Shown: positions 45,879 to 55,903, counted from the first letter of the stretch. The stretch: 64,000 nt of DNA from an uncultured Eubacteriales bacterium (GCA_900314525.1 OMVN01000004.1:62001-126000); one strand, 5' to 3'. The notes: generated by a model not told the origin, from the sequence alone. Translations and numbers: made by a program.

Positions 45879-48800
45879 ATGTATCAGAAAGTTTCATCAG
45901 AACTCAACTTTGTTGACAGAGAAAAAGAGACATTAAAGTTTTGGCAGGAAAACAAAATATTTGAAAAAAGTATGGAAAGCAGAAAGCAGGGAGAGACATA
46001 TACATTTTATGATGGACCTCCAACAGCAAATGGTAAGCCACATATTGGACACGTGCTTACTCGTGTAATCAAGGATATGATACCTAGATATCAGACAATG
46101 AAAGGAAAATATGTTCCTAGAAAAGCAGGATGGGATACTCACGGTCTTCCAGTAGAACTTGAAGTAGAGAAAAAACTTGGATTAAACGGTAAAGAGCAGA
46201 TCGAAGAATATGGTATGGAGCCATTCATCAAACAGTGTAAAGAGTCTGTATGGAAATACAAGGGTATGTGGGAGGATTTTTCAGGTACAGTTGGTTTCTG
46301 GGCTGATATGGATAATCCATATGTAACATACGATGACAACTTCATCGAGTCTGAGTGGTGGGCACTGAAAGAGATTTGGGATAAGAAATTATTATACAAA
46401 GGTTTCAAGGTAGTTCCTTACTGTCCTAGATGTGGTACTCCACTTTCTTCACAGGAAGTTGCTCAGGGTTACAAGACAGTAAAAGAGCGTTCTGCAATAG
46501 TTCGTTTCAAGGTAGCAGATGAAGATGCTTACTTCCTTGCATGGACAACAACACCTTGGACATTACCAAGTAACACAGCTCTTTGTGTAAATCCAGAAGA
46601 GACATACTGCAAAGTAAAAGCAGGTGACGGATACACATATTACATGGCAAAAGCATTACTTGACAAAGTATTAGGCAAATTTGCTGATGAGGAGAACGGT
46701 GTGAAAGCATACGAAATCCTTGAAGAGTATGTTGGTAAAGATTTAGAGTATAAAGAGTATGTACCTCTTTATGACTGTGCAAAAGAGAGAGCTGAGAAAC
46801 AGCACAAGAAAGCTCATTTTGTAACAGTTGATGATTATGTAACAATGACAGATGGTACAGGTATTGTTCATATTGCTCCTGCATTTGGTGAGGATGATGG
46901 TAGAATCGGAAGAAATTATGAACTTCCATTTATCCAGTTCGTAGATGAGAAGGGTGAGATGACAAAAGAGACACCTTACGCTGGGTTATTTGTAAAGAAA
47001 GCAGATAAAGAAGTATTAGTTGATCTTGAAAAAGATGGAAAGTTATTTGATGCTCCTAAATTTGAGCATGATTATCCACACTGCTGGAGATGTGATACTC
47101 CACTTATTTATTACGCTAGAGAATCTTGGTTCATCAAGATGTCTGCGGTAAAAGATGACCTTGTTGCAAACAACAAGACAGTAAACTGGATTCCTAAGTC
47201 AATCGGTGAGGGAAGATTTGGTAACTGGCTTGAGAACGTTCAGGACTGGGGAATTTCAAGAAACAGATACTGGGGAACACCACTCAATATCTGGGAGTGT
47301 GATGACTGTGACCACCAGTTAAGTATTGGCTCAAGAGAAGAACTTGCTAGATTAAGCGGCAATGAAGCAGCTAAAACTGTTGAGTTACACAGACCATACA
47401 TCGATGAGATTACAATTCCTTGTCCATGTTGTGGAAAGACAATGAAGAGAGTTCCAGAAGTTATTGACTGCTGGTTTGACAGTGGAGCAATGCCATTCGC
47501 TCAGCACCACTATCCATTTGAAAATAAGGAAATCTTTGAGCAGCAGTTCCCTGCAAAATTCATTTCAGAGGCTGTTGACCAGACAAGAGGATGGTTCTAC
47601 TCATTAATGGCAGAATCTACATTACTCTTCAACAAAGCTCCTTATGAAAACGTTATCGTTCTTGGACATGTTCAAGATGAGAACGGTCAGAAGATGTCTA
47701 AATCAAAAGGAAATGCAGTTGATCCATTTGACGCATTGGAGTCACACGGAGCGGATGCAATCAGATGGTACTTCTATACAAACAGCGCTCCATGGCTTCC
47801 AAATAGATTCCATGCAAAAGCTGTTACAGAGGGACAGAGAAAATTCATGGGTACATTATGGAACACATATGCATTCTATGTACTCTATGCAAACATAGAC
47901 GAGTTTGACCCAACAAAATATTCGTTAGATTATGATAAATTATCGGTAATGGATAAATGGTTATTATCAAAACTCAACTCTACAGTAGGTGAGGTTGATG
48001 ACAACTTAGGAAGATACAGAATTCCAGAAGCAGCCAAGGCATTAGATACATTTGTAGATGAAATGAGTAACTGGTATGTAAGAAGATCCAGAGAACGTTT
48101 CTGGGCTAAGGGAATGGAGCAGGATAAGATTAACGCTTATATGACACTCTATACTGCGCTCGTTACAATTTCAAAGGCAGCAGCTCCAATGATTCCATTT
48201 ATGACAGAGGAGATTTACCAGAATCTCGTGATATCAGTAGACAAGACAGCCAAAGAGAGTATCCATCTTTGTGACTTCCCTGTTGTAGATCAGAAGATGA
48301 TTGACAAGGAGTTAGAGGACAATATGGAGAACCTTCTTGACGTAGTTGTTATGGGACGTGCAGCTAGAAATACATCTAATATCAAGAACAGACAGCCAAT
48401 TGGACAGATGTATGTAAAAGCTGGATTCACATTACCAGATTTCTTTGTAGAAATTATTGCAGATGAGTTAAATGTAAAGAATGTAACATTTACAGATGAT
48501 GTAAGAGATTTCTCTTCATATAGCTTCAAACCACAGTTAAAGACTGTTGGACCAAAGTTTGGAAAACAGGTTGGAGAAATCAGAAATGCACTTTCAGCAG
48601 TTGATGGAAATGAAGCTATGGATGAAGTAAATGAAACTGGAAGTTTAAAACTTGCGCTTGCATCAGGTGAAGTTGTGCTTGATAAAGAAGATCTGCTTAT
48701 CGAAGTTGCCCAGAAAGAAGGATATGTAACTGAAGCGGATAATAATCTTACAGTTGTATTAGATACAAATCTTACTGAAGAACTTTTAGAAGAGGGATTT

Positions 48801-49040
48801 GTAAGAGAGATAATCAGTAAGATTCAGACAATGAGAAAAGAAGCTGGATTCGAGGTAATGGATAAGATTATTATCTATGCAAAGGGTAATGACAAGGTAA
48901 TAGATATAATCAACAGAAACAAAGATTCCATATTCAATGATGTCCTTGCAAAAGATGTTGTAACAGGCCAGACAAGTGGCTACGAAAAAGAGTGGGATAT
49001 CAACGGTGAAAAAGTAACATTAGCAGTAGAAAAAAATTAA
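45879..49040 (+). CDS. ileS: Isoleucyl-tRNA synthetase, eukaryote-like (IleS2) type
   Basis: A 1053-residue class I synthetase, longer than the common 920-residue bacterial IleS. HIGH motif at 55-58 in ANGKPHIGHVLTRVIKD, KMSKS at 605-609, GWDTHGLPVE and a large CP1 editing domain (VTMTDGTGIVHIAPAFGEDD). The opening with FYDGPPTANGKPHIGH, and then RKAGWDTHGLPVELEVEKKL, matches the eukaryote-like IleS2 group, which is typically insensitive to mupirocin. C-terminal 200 residues form the anticodon-binding extension. It charges tRNA-Ile and is controlled by the T-box upstream. Ribosome binding site AAAGGAAG, just after the repeat array. Confidence 0.95.
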   Translation: MYQKVSSELNFVDREKETLKFWQENKIFEKSMESRKQGETYTFYDGPPTANGKPHIGHVLTRVIKDMIPRYQTMKGKYVPRKAGWDTHGLPVELEVEKKLGLNGKEQIEEYGMEPFIKQCKESVWKYKGMWEDFSGTVGFWADMDNPYVTYDDNFIESEWWALKEIWDKKLLYKGFKVVPYCPRCGTPLSSQEVAQGYKTVKERSAIVRFKVADEDAYFLAWTTTPWTLPSNTALCVNPEETYCKVKAGDGYTYYMAKALLDKVLGKFADEENGVKAYEILEEYVGKDLEYKEYVPLYDCAKERAEKQHKKAHFVTVDDYVTMTDGTGIVHIAPAFGEDDGRIGRNYELPFIQFVDEKGEMTKETPYAGLFVKKADKEVLVDLEKDGKLFDAPKFEHDYPHCWRCDTPLIYYARESWFIKMSAVKDDLVANNKTVNWIPKSIGEGRFGNWLENVQDWGISRNRYWGTPLNIWECDDCDHQLSIGSREELARLSGNEAAKTVELHRPYIDEITIPCPCCGKTMKRVPEVIDCWFDSGAMPFAQHHYPFENKEIFEQQFPAKFISEAVDQTRGWFYSLMAESTLLFNKAPYENVIVLGHVQDENGQKMSKSKGNAVDPFDALESHGADAIRWYFYTNSAPWLPNRFHAKAVTEGQRKFMGTLWNTYAFYVLYANIDEFDPTKYSLDYDKLSVMDKWLLSKLNSTVGEVDDNLGRYRIPEAAKALDTFVDEMSNWYVRRSRERFWAKGMEQDKINAYMTLYTALVTISKAAAPMIPFMTEEIYQNLVISVDKTAKESIHLCDFPVVDQKMIDKELEDNMENLLDVVVMGRAARNTSNIKNRQPIGQMYVKAGFTLPDFFVEIIADELNVKNVTFTDDVRDFSSYSFKPQLKTVGPKFGKQVGEIRNALSAVDGNEAMDEVNETGSLKLALASGEVVLDKEDLLIEVAQKEGYVTEADNNLTVVLDTNLTEELLEEGFVREIISKIQTMRKEAGFEVMDKIIIYAKGNDKVIDIINRNKDSIFNDVLAKDVVTGQTSGYEKEWDINGEKVTLAVEKN

Positions 49041-49056
49041 ATAAAGGGCGGTAGTC

Positions 49057-50595
49057 ATGAAGATAAAAAAGACACTTATTACTCTTCTGACTCTTTGCCT
49101 TATTATGAGCACCCTTATTGGGTGCTCAAGTAGTAATAAGACACAGAGCGGAAAAAAGAGAACAAAATTTACATTAGGATTTGATGCAGAATTTCCACCA
49201 TATGGATACAGAGATGAGGAGACTGGCGAATACGTTGGTTTTGACATAGATCTTGCAAAAGAAGTATGTAAGAGAAAAGGATGGGAATTAATATTACAGC
49301 CAATAGACTGGGATTCAAAAGATATGGAACTTAAGACAGGTTCTATAGATTGTATCTGGAATGGATTTACAATTAACGGAAGAGAAAATGGATACACATG
49401 GTCTAAAGGATATCTTGATAATAAACAGGTTGTTGTTGTAAATAGTGATTCTGGTATTACAAAACTCTCAGATCTTGAGGGGAAAATTGTAGTAGTACAG
49501 GCAGATTCATCTGCACTCGCTGCATTTACAGGTGATGACGCAACTAAGGAAAATAAGGAGCTCTGCAAGAAGTTTAAAGAACTTCAGCAGGTATCTGACT
49601 ATAACAGTGCGTTCTTAAATCTTGAGTCAGGTTCTGTTAATGCTATATGTCTGGATATTGGTGTTGCATATAGCCAGATTAATAACAGAGGAAATCAGTT
49701 TAGGATGCTCGATGAATCCGTATCAAGTGAACAGTATGGAATTGGATTTAAACTTGGAAATACTAAACTCCGTGATGAGGTTCAGGAAACATTAGATGAA
49801 ATGAATGAAGACGGAACTTTTGCTGAAATTGCAAAAAAATGGGATGATTACGGAATCAGCGAGATGGTGTGCATTGGTCAAGAAGGAACTGACAAGGCAT
49901 ACAAGTTAAATACAGAAAATGTCAAACCAGATGAGAGTGTTTGGGAGAAATTTGTAGATGTAACAAAGAGTCTATCAAAAGGAATGGCGGCAACACTTTT
50001 AATATTTATACTTACACTGATATTCTCGCTTCCTCTTGGACTTCTTATCACATTTATCAGAATGTCTAAGTTTGGAATATTAAGAGGAATAGCAAAAGTG
50101 TATATTTCAATTTTGCGTGGTACACCACTTATGTTACAGCTTTTGGTAGTATTTTTTGGACCATACTATGTATTTGGAATGAGTGTATCATCTAACTTCA
50201 GATTTTATGCAGTTATTATTGGATTCTCATTAAACTATGCCGCTTATTTTGCAGAAATTTTCAGATCAGGAATAGAGGGAATACCAGTAGGACAGAGAGA
50301 AGCAGCAGATGTACTTGGTTATTCAAGGACTCAGACATTTAGGAAAATTATATTCCCTCAGATGGTTAGAAGAGTTATTCCACCTGTTACAAATGAGGTA
50401 ATTACACTTGTAAAAGATACATCTTTAGCATTTGCGCTTGCATATACAGAAATGTTTACACTTGCAAAACAGGTTGCTGCAGCTAATGCATCAGTAATGC
50501 CATTGTTCGTTGCAGGAATTTTCTACTATATATTCAACTTTGTAGTGGCAGTTGTTATGAACTATATTGAAAAGAAAATGAAATATGAAGATTAA
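49057..50595 (+). CDS. Amino-acid ABC transporter, fused lipoprotein binding protein and permease
   Basis: A 512-residue fusion. Residues 1-23 form a lipoprotein signal with lipobox LIGC (Cys23). Residues 35-270 are a type 3 solute-binding domain (FTLGFDAEFPPYGYRDEETG; YVGFDIDLAKEVCKRKGWEL). Residues 300-510 are a HisM/GlnP-type permease with five or so helices and the EAA loop (REAADVLGYSRTQTFRKIIF). The arrangement recalls GlnP of lactic acid bacteria. With the ATPase next door it would import a polar amino acid such as glutamine, cystine or arginine; the substrate cannot be read. It starts 16 bases after ileS, though it may also be transcribed with it. Confidence 0.92.
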   Translation: MKIKKTLITLLTLCLIMSTLIGCSSSNKTQSGKKRTKFTLGFDAEFPPYGYRDEETGEYVGFDIDLAKEVCKRKGWELILQPIDWDSKDMELKTGSIDCIWNGFTINGRENGYTWSKGYLDNKQVVVVNSDSGITKLSDLEGKIVVVQADSSALAAFTGDDATKENKELCKKFKELQQVSDYNSAFLNLESGSVNAICLDIGVAYSQINNRGNQFRMLDESVSSEQYGIGFKLGNTKLRDEVQETLDEMNEDGTFAEIAKKWDDYGISEMVCIGQEGTDKAYKLNTENVKPDESVWEKFVDVTKSLSKGMAATLLIFILTLIFSLPLGLLITFIRMSKFGILRGIAKVYISILRGTPLMLQLLVVFFGPYYVFGMSVSSNFRFYAVIIGFSLNYAAYFAEIFRSGIEGIPVGQREAADVLGYSRTQTFRKIIFPQMVRRVIPPVTNEVITLVKDTSLAFALAYTEMFTLAKQVAAANASVMPLFVAGIFYYIFNFVVAVVMNYIEKKMKYED

Positions 50596-50607
50596 GGGAG
50601 TAATGAT

Positions 50608-51372
50608 ATGCAGGATAAATTACTGGAAATAAAAAATATAAAAAAGAGTTTCGGAGATAATGAAGTATTAAAAGATATTTCCCTTGAGGTAAAAAGAGGA
50701 GAAGTTGTATCTATACTTGGACCATCAGGATCAGGGAAGTCAACACTTTTAAGATGTGCAACTCTGTTAGAAAAAATGGATGATGGGGAACTTATCTATG
50801 ATGGCAAAAATGTAACAAAAAGTGAAAACGGAAAGGCTGTATATGTCTCGAAGAAAGAGATAAAGGAAATAAAGAATATATTTGGTCTTGTATTTCAGAA
50901 TTTCAATCTCTTCCCTCATTACACAGTTTTAAAAAATATAACTGACGCCCCAGTAAGTGTTCAAAAGAGAGCAAAGGAAGAAGTTTTAGCGGAGGCAAAA
51001 GAATTACTTGAGAAAGTAGGCCTTTCAGATAAGCATAATGCATATCCATCCCAGTTATCTGGCGGACAGTGTCAGAGGGTTGCTATTGCAAGAGCTCTTG
51101 CGATGAATCCAGAAATTCTTTTCTTTGATGAGCCAACATCAGCACTTGATCCTGAAATTACTGCTGGTATCTTAAAGATACTCAGAGAACTTGCAAATGA
51201 CCAGATGACAATGGTAATTGTTACTCATGAAATTGAGTTTGCAAGAAAGGTTTCAGATAAGGTAATATTTATGGACAATGGTGTGATTGTGGAAGAGGGA
51301 AGACCAGAAGATGTAATCGATAATCCTTCAAATGAGAGAACTATTCAGTTCTTACAGAAAATGGAAAAATAA
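50608..51372 (+). CDS. Amino-acid ABC transporter ATP-binding protein
   Basis: A 254-residue GlnQ-type ATPase. Walker A GPSGSGKST, Q-loop VFQNFNLFPHYTV, signature LSGGQCQRVAIARAL, Walker B ILFFDEPTSALDP and H-loop VIVTHEIEFA. The signature has Cys in place of the usual second Gln of LSGGQQQRV, a mild variant. It pairs with the fused binding-permease gene 13 bases upstream and powers import at the membrane. The operon ends here: a new promoter for glgP follows within about 25 bases. Confidence 0.93.
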   Translation: MQDKLLEIKNIKKSFGDNEVLKDISLEVKRGEVVSILGPSGSGKSTLLRCATLLEKMDDGELIYDGKNVTKSENGKAVYVSKKEIKEIKNIFGLVFQNFNLFPHYTVLKNITDAPVSVQKRAKEEVLAEAKELLEKVGLSDKHNAYPSQLSGGQCQRVAIARALAMNPEILFFDEPTSALDPEITAGILKILRELANDQMTMVIVTHEIEFARKVSDKVIFMDNGVIVEEGRPEDVIDNPSNERTIQFLQKMEK

Positions 51373-51395
51373 TAGTGTATAATTTAAAATTTCTG

Positions 51396-51424
51396 TTGAA
51401 TTATCTTTAATATGCGATTAAAAT
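51396..51424 (+). promoter_or_regulatory. Candidate promoter for glgP
   Basis: TTGAAT at 51396-51401, 17-base spacer, TAAAAT at 51419-51424, with TATAAT directly after at 51425. Lies 57 bases before the chosen glgP start and argues against a start at 51412. Confidence 0.55.
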
Positions 51425-51480
51425 ATAATGGTATGTTTGTTTTTTTGCAGGCATACCAGATACAGCTAATGGAGGAAGAA

Positions 51481-53937
51481 ATGAATACATTTTCAAAAGC
51501 AGAATTTAAAAAAGAAGTAAATGATTATGTAAAAGTTTTGTCTAGAAAAACTTTAGACGAAGCATCACAGCTTGATAAATATCAGGGCGTTGCATATGCA
51601 TTGAAAGACTACATTATGGATCAGTGGATTGCAACACATAAAGAGTATGAGAAAAAGGATGCAAAGACAGTATATTACTTATCAATGGAATTTTTGATGG
51701 GTCGTGCACTTGGAAATATTATAATTAACCTGTCGGCAAGACAAGAAATCAAAGAAGCAATTGAAGAATTAGGACTTGATCTTAACACATTAGAAGATCA
51801 GGAGCCGGATGCAGCCCTTGGTAACGGTGGACTTGGAAGACTTGCAGCCTGTTTCTTAGACTCTCTTGCCACACTTGGATATCCTGCATATGGATGCGGT
51901 ATCAGATACAAGTATGGTATGTTTGAGCAGAGAATTGAAGATGGATATCAGATAGAAGTACCTGATAACTGGCTTAAAAATGGAAATCCTTTTGAGGTAA
52001 GAAGAGATGAGTATGCCTGTGAAGTAAGATTTGGCGGATACATCAGAGTAGAGAAGGATTCATTAGGAAGAGATAATTTCATTCAGGAGGGATACCAGGT
52101 AGTAAGAGCAGTACCTTATGATATGCCAATAGTCGGATATGGAAATAATGTTGTAAATACTCTTAGAATCTGGGATGCAGAACCTGTAGCAGAATTTATG
52201 CTGGATTCATTCAATAAGGGTGATTATGTGAAGGCTACTGAGCAGGAAAATCTTGCGAAGACTATTGTTGAAGTCTTATATCCAGCAGATGATCACTATG
52301 CAGGAAAAGAACTCAGATTAAAACAGCAGTATTTCTTTGTTTCTGCCAGCATTCAGACAGCAATCAAGAAATATTTAGATAAACATAAGGATATAAGAAA
52401 ACTTCATGAGAAAGTTGTTTTTCAGTTAAATGATACACATCCTACAATTACTGTAGCAGAGCTTATGAGATTACTCATGGATGAGCACAAACTTGAGTGG
52501 GATGAGGCATGGGAAGTAACAACAAAGTGTTGTGCATATACAAATCATACAATTATGAGTGAAGCACTCGAGAAATGGCCAATTGACTTATTCTCTAAAC
52601 TTCTTCCTAGATGCTATCAGATTATTGAGGAGATTAATAGAAGGTTTATTCTTCAGATACAGGCCAAATATCCTAATAATGATGAGAAAATCAGAAAGAT
52701 GGCAATACTTTATGATGGACAGGTTAAGATGGCGCATCTCGCTATCTGTGCTGGATTCTCAGTAAACGGAGTTGCAAGACTTCATACAGAAATTCTTAAG
52801 AATCAGGAATTAAGAGATTTTTATCAGATGTGGCCTGAAAAATTCAATAACAAGACAAACGGTATTACACAGAGAAGATTTTTACTTCATGCAAATCCGC
52901 TTCTTGCAGACTGGGTTTCATCAAAAGCAGGTGAAGGCTGGATAACAGATCTTCCACAGATAAAGAAAATTGAGAAATACGCAGATGACGAAAAAGCAAG
53001 AAATGAATTTATGGAAATTAAATACCAGAATAAGGTAAGACTTGCAAAATATATCAAAGAGCATAATGGAATAGATGTTGATCCAAATTCAATTTTTGAT
53101 GTTCAGGTTAAGAGACTTCATGAATATAAACGTCAGCTTCTTAATATTTTACATGTAATGTATTTATATAACCAGATAAAAGCTAATCCAGCTATGGATT
53201 TCTATCCAAGAACATTTATCTTTGGTGCAAAGGCAGCTGCAGGATACAGAAGAGCAAAACTTACAATAAAACTCATTAACAATGTAGCAAATGTAATAAA
53301 TAATGATCCATCAATTAATGGAAAGATTAAGGTTGTATTTATTGAAAACTACAGAGTTTCCAATGCAGAAATTATATTTGCAGCTTCAGATGTAAGTGAG
53401 CAGATTTCTACAGCAAGCAAGGAAGCTTCAGGAACAGGAAATATGAAGTTTATGCTTAATGGTGCTCTTACACTTGGAACTATGGATGGTGCAAATGTTG
53501 AGATGGTTGAGGAAGTTGGAAATAGTAATATCTTTATATTTGGACTTACATCAGATGAAGTAATCAATTACGAGCAGCATGGCGGATATAATCCAATGGA
53601 TATTTATAACAGTGATGGAGATATAAGAAGAGTATTAGATCAGCTTGTAGATGGAACATATTCAGGAGATAATCATGAATTATTCAGAGAAATCTACGAT
53701 TCACTGTTAAATACAAACTGCTCATCACGTGCAGATACATTCTTTATTCTCAAAGATTTCAGATCATATGCTGAGGCACAGAAGAGGGTCGAAGAGGCAT
53801 ATAAAGATAGAGATAACTGGGCTAAGAAAGCAATAATAAATGTTGCAAATGTAGGCAAGTTCTCATCTGACAGAACAATAGAAGATTATGTAAAAGATAT
53901 TTGGAAATTAGACAAAGTCAAAGTGACAATGGATTAA
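51481..53937 (+). CDS. glgP: Glycogen/starch phosphorylase
   Basis: An 818-residue phosphorylase that releases glucose 1-phosphate from alpha-1,4-glucan ends. Landmarks: YYLSMEFLMGRALGNIIINL, ALGNGGLGRLAACFLDSLAT, VQVKRLHEYKRQLLNI, and EASGTGNMKFMLNG with K656 as the PLP lysine. I start at ATG 51481, preceded by GGAGGA; the frame opens earlier, but over the promoter. Full length with no damage. Together with glgC and glgD at 57 kb it supports glycogen storage. A strong terminator follows 20 bases after the stop, so the gene looks monocistronic. Confidence 0.95.
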   Translation: MNTFSKAEFKKEVNDYVKVLSRKTLDEASQLDKYQGVAYALKDYIMDQWIATHKEYEKKDAKTVYYLSMEFLMGRALGNIIINLSARQEIKEAIEELGLDLNTLEDQEPDAALGNGGLGRLAACFLDSLATLGYPAYGCGIRYKYGMFEQRIEDGYQIEVPDNWLKNGNPFEVRRDEYACEVRFGGYIRVEKDSLGRDNFIQEGYQVVRAVPYDMPIVGYGNNVVNTLRIWDAEPVAEFMLDSFNKGDYVKATEQENLAKTIVEVLYPADDHYAGKELRLKQQYFFVSASIQTAIKKYLDKHKDIRKLHEKVVFQLNDTHPTITVAELMRLLMDEHKLEWDEAWEVTTKCCAYTNHTIMSEALEKWPIDLFSKLLPRCYQIIEEINRRFILQIQAKYPNNDEKIRKMAILYDGQVKMAHLAICAGFSVNGVARLHTEILKNQELRDFYQMWPEKFNNKTNGITQRRFLLHANPLLADWVSSKAGEGWITDLPQIKKIEKYADDEKARNEFMEIKYQNKVRLAKYIKEHNGIDVDPNSIFDVQVKRLHEYKRQLLNILHVMYLYNQIKANPAMDFYPRTFIFGAKAAAGYRRAKLTIKLINNVANVINNDPSINGKIKVVFIENYRVSNAEIIFAASDVSEQISTASKEASGTGNMKFMLNGALTLGTMDGANVEMVEEVGNSNIFIFGLTSDEVINYEQHGGYNPMDIYNSDGDIRRVLDQLVDGTYSGDNHELFREIYDSLLNTNCSSRADTFFILKDFRSYAEAQKRVEEAYKDRDNWAKKAIINVANVGKFSSDRTIEDYVKDIWKLDKVKVTMD

Positions 53938-53956
53938 TTTTAAAGAATTGTATAGG

Positions 53957-53997
53957 AATCCCATAAATCAGATAAACTGATTTGTGGGATTTTTTTA
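53957..53997 (+). terminator. Rho-independent terminator after glgP
   Basis: 15-base-pair stem AATCCCATAAATCAG / CTGATTTGTGGGATT with a four-base loop, followed by TTTTTT. Confidence 0.9.
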
Positions 53998-54054
53998 GTA
54001 ATAAAAATATAAAAACAAGCATAATATGAAATGAAAAATATATAGGAGCATATT

Positions 54055-55002
54055 ATGGTGGGTAAATATTTAAAGAAAAATAAAAATCATATAATTATTA
54101 GTCTGTTATTAGCAGTGTTTTGTGTAATGGTGCCCTATATTGTCACAAGAATTAATATGAATGACAGCAGATTAAAGATATATAATCCAATGAAAAGTGG
54201 AAAATATGTAATTGTACCGGAAGAAGGAAAAATGGATATTGAAAAATTTATACCATTGTCACTTTATGGAATAATTCCAGATGGGGAAATAGAAAGTTTC
54301 GATGATGAGACACTTAAAGTTATGATTGTAATTATTAGAACATACATAAATTATAAAATAAATGAGATGGGGAAAAATAAAAATTTTATATATGCGGATT
54401 CGCTTATGATGCCATATACCTCTTATGAGGAGCTTGAAAAAAAATGGGGCGGTAATTATGAAATGAAGTACAACAAAATTATCAAGCTCATTAATGAAAC
54501 CGACATGGAAAATATATATTATAATAATGTCCCAATATACCCGTATTATCATGAAATAAGTTCGGGAATGACAAACTCTGGGGAATATGAATATTTAAAA
54601 AGTGTAGATTCAGTTGATGATATAAAAGCTGATAAATATTTGAAAATTATGTATTTTACACCAGATAATATAAAGGAAAAATTAAATAGGTATAATAAGG
54701 AAATAAATACAGATGACATAAATGGAAAAATTTCCGTAAATAAAAAGGAAAACAGTGAGTATGTAGAAAGTGTAAATGTAGGAGAAGTTAAAATTGATGT
54801 GGAGGACTGGGAAAAAATCTTTAAGATACCATCTGAAGCATTTGACTTTGAGACATTCTCCGAAGGATACAAGGTTACGGTAAAAGGTAAAGGGTCTGGG
54901 ATTGGCCTAAGTATTTTTGGCGCTGGTAATATGGCAAAAAATGGCAAAAATTATAAAGAAATTTTAATGCATTATTATTCAGGGGTTGAAATTAAGCAAT
55001 AG
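54055..55002 (+). CDS. spoIID: SpoIID-like protein, divergent or decayed
   Basis: A 315-residue protein with one N-terminal membrane helix (ISLLLAVFCVMVPYIV). Order of blocks follows SpoIID, a lytic transglycosylase of engulfment: TLKVMIVIIRTYINYKI (family: LKAQAVAARTY), then PYYHEISSGMT (YHASSGGxT) and KGKGSGIGLSIFGAGNMAKN with HYYSGVEI (GWGHGVGMSQYGA and YYTGV). Key departures: the GHG-VGMSQ segment has lost its His, and the usual glutamate region reads GIIPDGEIES. So the fold may be kept while activity is doubtful. The neighbour is SpoIIQ-like, as in sporing Clostridia, but no spoIIID follows. Ribosome binding site TAGGAG before ATG 54055. Confidence 0.62.
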   Translation: MVGKYLKKNKNHIIISLLLAVFCVMVPYIVTRINMNDSRLKIYNPMKSGKYVIVPEEGKMDIEKFIPLSLYGIIPDGEIESFDDETLKVMIVIIRTYINYKINEMGKNKNFIYADSLMMPYTSYEELEKKWGGNYEMKYNKIIKLINETDMENIYYNNVPIYPYYHEISSGMTNSGEYEYLKSVDSVDDIKADKYLKIMYFTPDNIKEKLNRYNKEINTDDINGKISVNKKENSEYVESVNVGEVKIDVEDWEKIFKIPSEAFDFETFSEGYKVTVKGKGSGIGLSIFGAGNMAKNGKNYKEILMHYYSGVEIKQ

Positions 55003-55070
55003 AGAATAATAAAAATAATTCTGGAAAGAATACTACTATACTATGTAAAATTAATGGAAGGAATGGTGTA

Positions 55071-55892
55071 GTGGTGAAAAACAGTTATGATTTCGACAGA
55101 AAAAGCAGGAAAACATCAGGAACTGTGATTACAGCTTTTGCAGGTCTCGTATGTGTACTGGCGATTTCACTGGGAGTTGTGGCACTAAAGACAAATAAAG
55201 AAAAACCGAACAAACAGACAAAGGATGTTGTTGACTTGAATAATGTAAGACGCGAAAAAGAATCAGAAACAAAAAATGATTATCAGGAGAAAAGAGAAAA
55301 TAGCAGGACGGATGAAGAAAATCGGGACAGTGAGGAAATTACTTCGGTTTCAGATAATGAAGATACCACTCAGACAGAAAAAAATACAGAAATGGAATCT
55401 AACTCAGAAAATATAGAGCAGCAGACCATAAAAGAGCCAGAGACTAAATCGGTAGATGCACTGGTGGCGGATTACAAATTTGCAGAAAACGGCACAATAA
55501 ACTGGCCTGTGAAAGGAGAAATTCTCCTGGATTACAGTATGGACAAGACTATATATTTCCCAACACTTGATTCATATAAATGTAATCCTGCGATTGTGAT
55601 ACAGAGTCAGGATGGTATGCAAGTAAACGCTGGAGTTAAGGGTGTCGTTGAGGAAGTATCTACAGGTGATGAGGTTGGTAATTATATTGTACTGGGTCTT
55701 GGAGACGGATATGAAATTACTTATGGACAACTGCAGGATATACAAGTTCAAGTTGGGGACGAAGTCAAAAATGATACTGTAATTGGAACGGTAGCAGCAC
55801 CAACAAGATATTATTCAAATGAGGGTACAAATCTTTACATGGAAGTGACTAAAGATGGAAATCCTGTTGATCCCCTGGAATTTATGAAATAA
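55071..55892 (+). CDS. spoIIQ: SpoIIQ-like protein with an M23 fold lacking metal ligands
   Basis: A 273-residue single-pass protein: helix near residues 20-38, then an acidic Glu/Asn/Ser-rich linker (40-125) and a C-terminal LytM/M23-like beta domain from NWPVKGEILLDYSMD. In active M23 enzymes His residues sit at GxHxGxD, YxHL and LHFEV. Here those places read NPAIVIQSQDG, YGQLQDI and LYMEVTKDG, so no zinc ligands remain. SpoIIQ is a channel partner of SpoIIIAH in sporulation, and pseudo-peptidase forms are known. Start is GTG 55071 after GGAAGGA. It forms a pair with the upstream SpoIID-like gene and ends at a shared terminator. Confidence 0.62.
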   Translation: MVKNSYDFDRKSRKTSGTVITAFAGLVCVLAISLGVVALKTNKEKPNKQTKDVVDLNNVRREKESETKNDYQEKRENSRTDEENRDSEEITSVSDNEDTTQTEKNTEMESNSENIEQQTIKEPETKSVDALVADYKFAENGTINWPVKGEILLDYSMDKTIYFPTLDSYKCNPAIVIQSQDGMQVNAGVKGVVEEVSTGDEVGNYIVLGLGDGYEITYGQLQDIQVQVGDEVKNDTVIGTVAAPTRYYSNEGTNLYMEVTKDGNPVDPLEFMK

Positions 55893-55903
55893 TCACTAAT
55901 ATA

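Noticed and set aside
51412-51480. Earlier start for glgP
   Set aside because: It overlaps the predicted promoter -10 and adds residues foreign to the family; ATG 51481 has GGAGGA.
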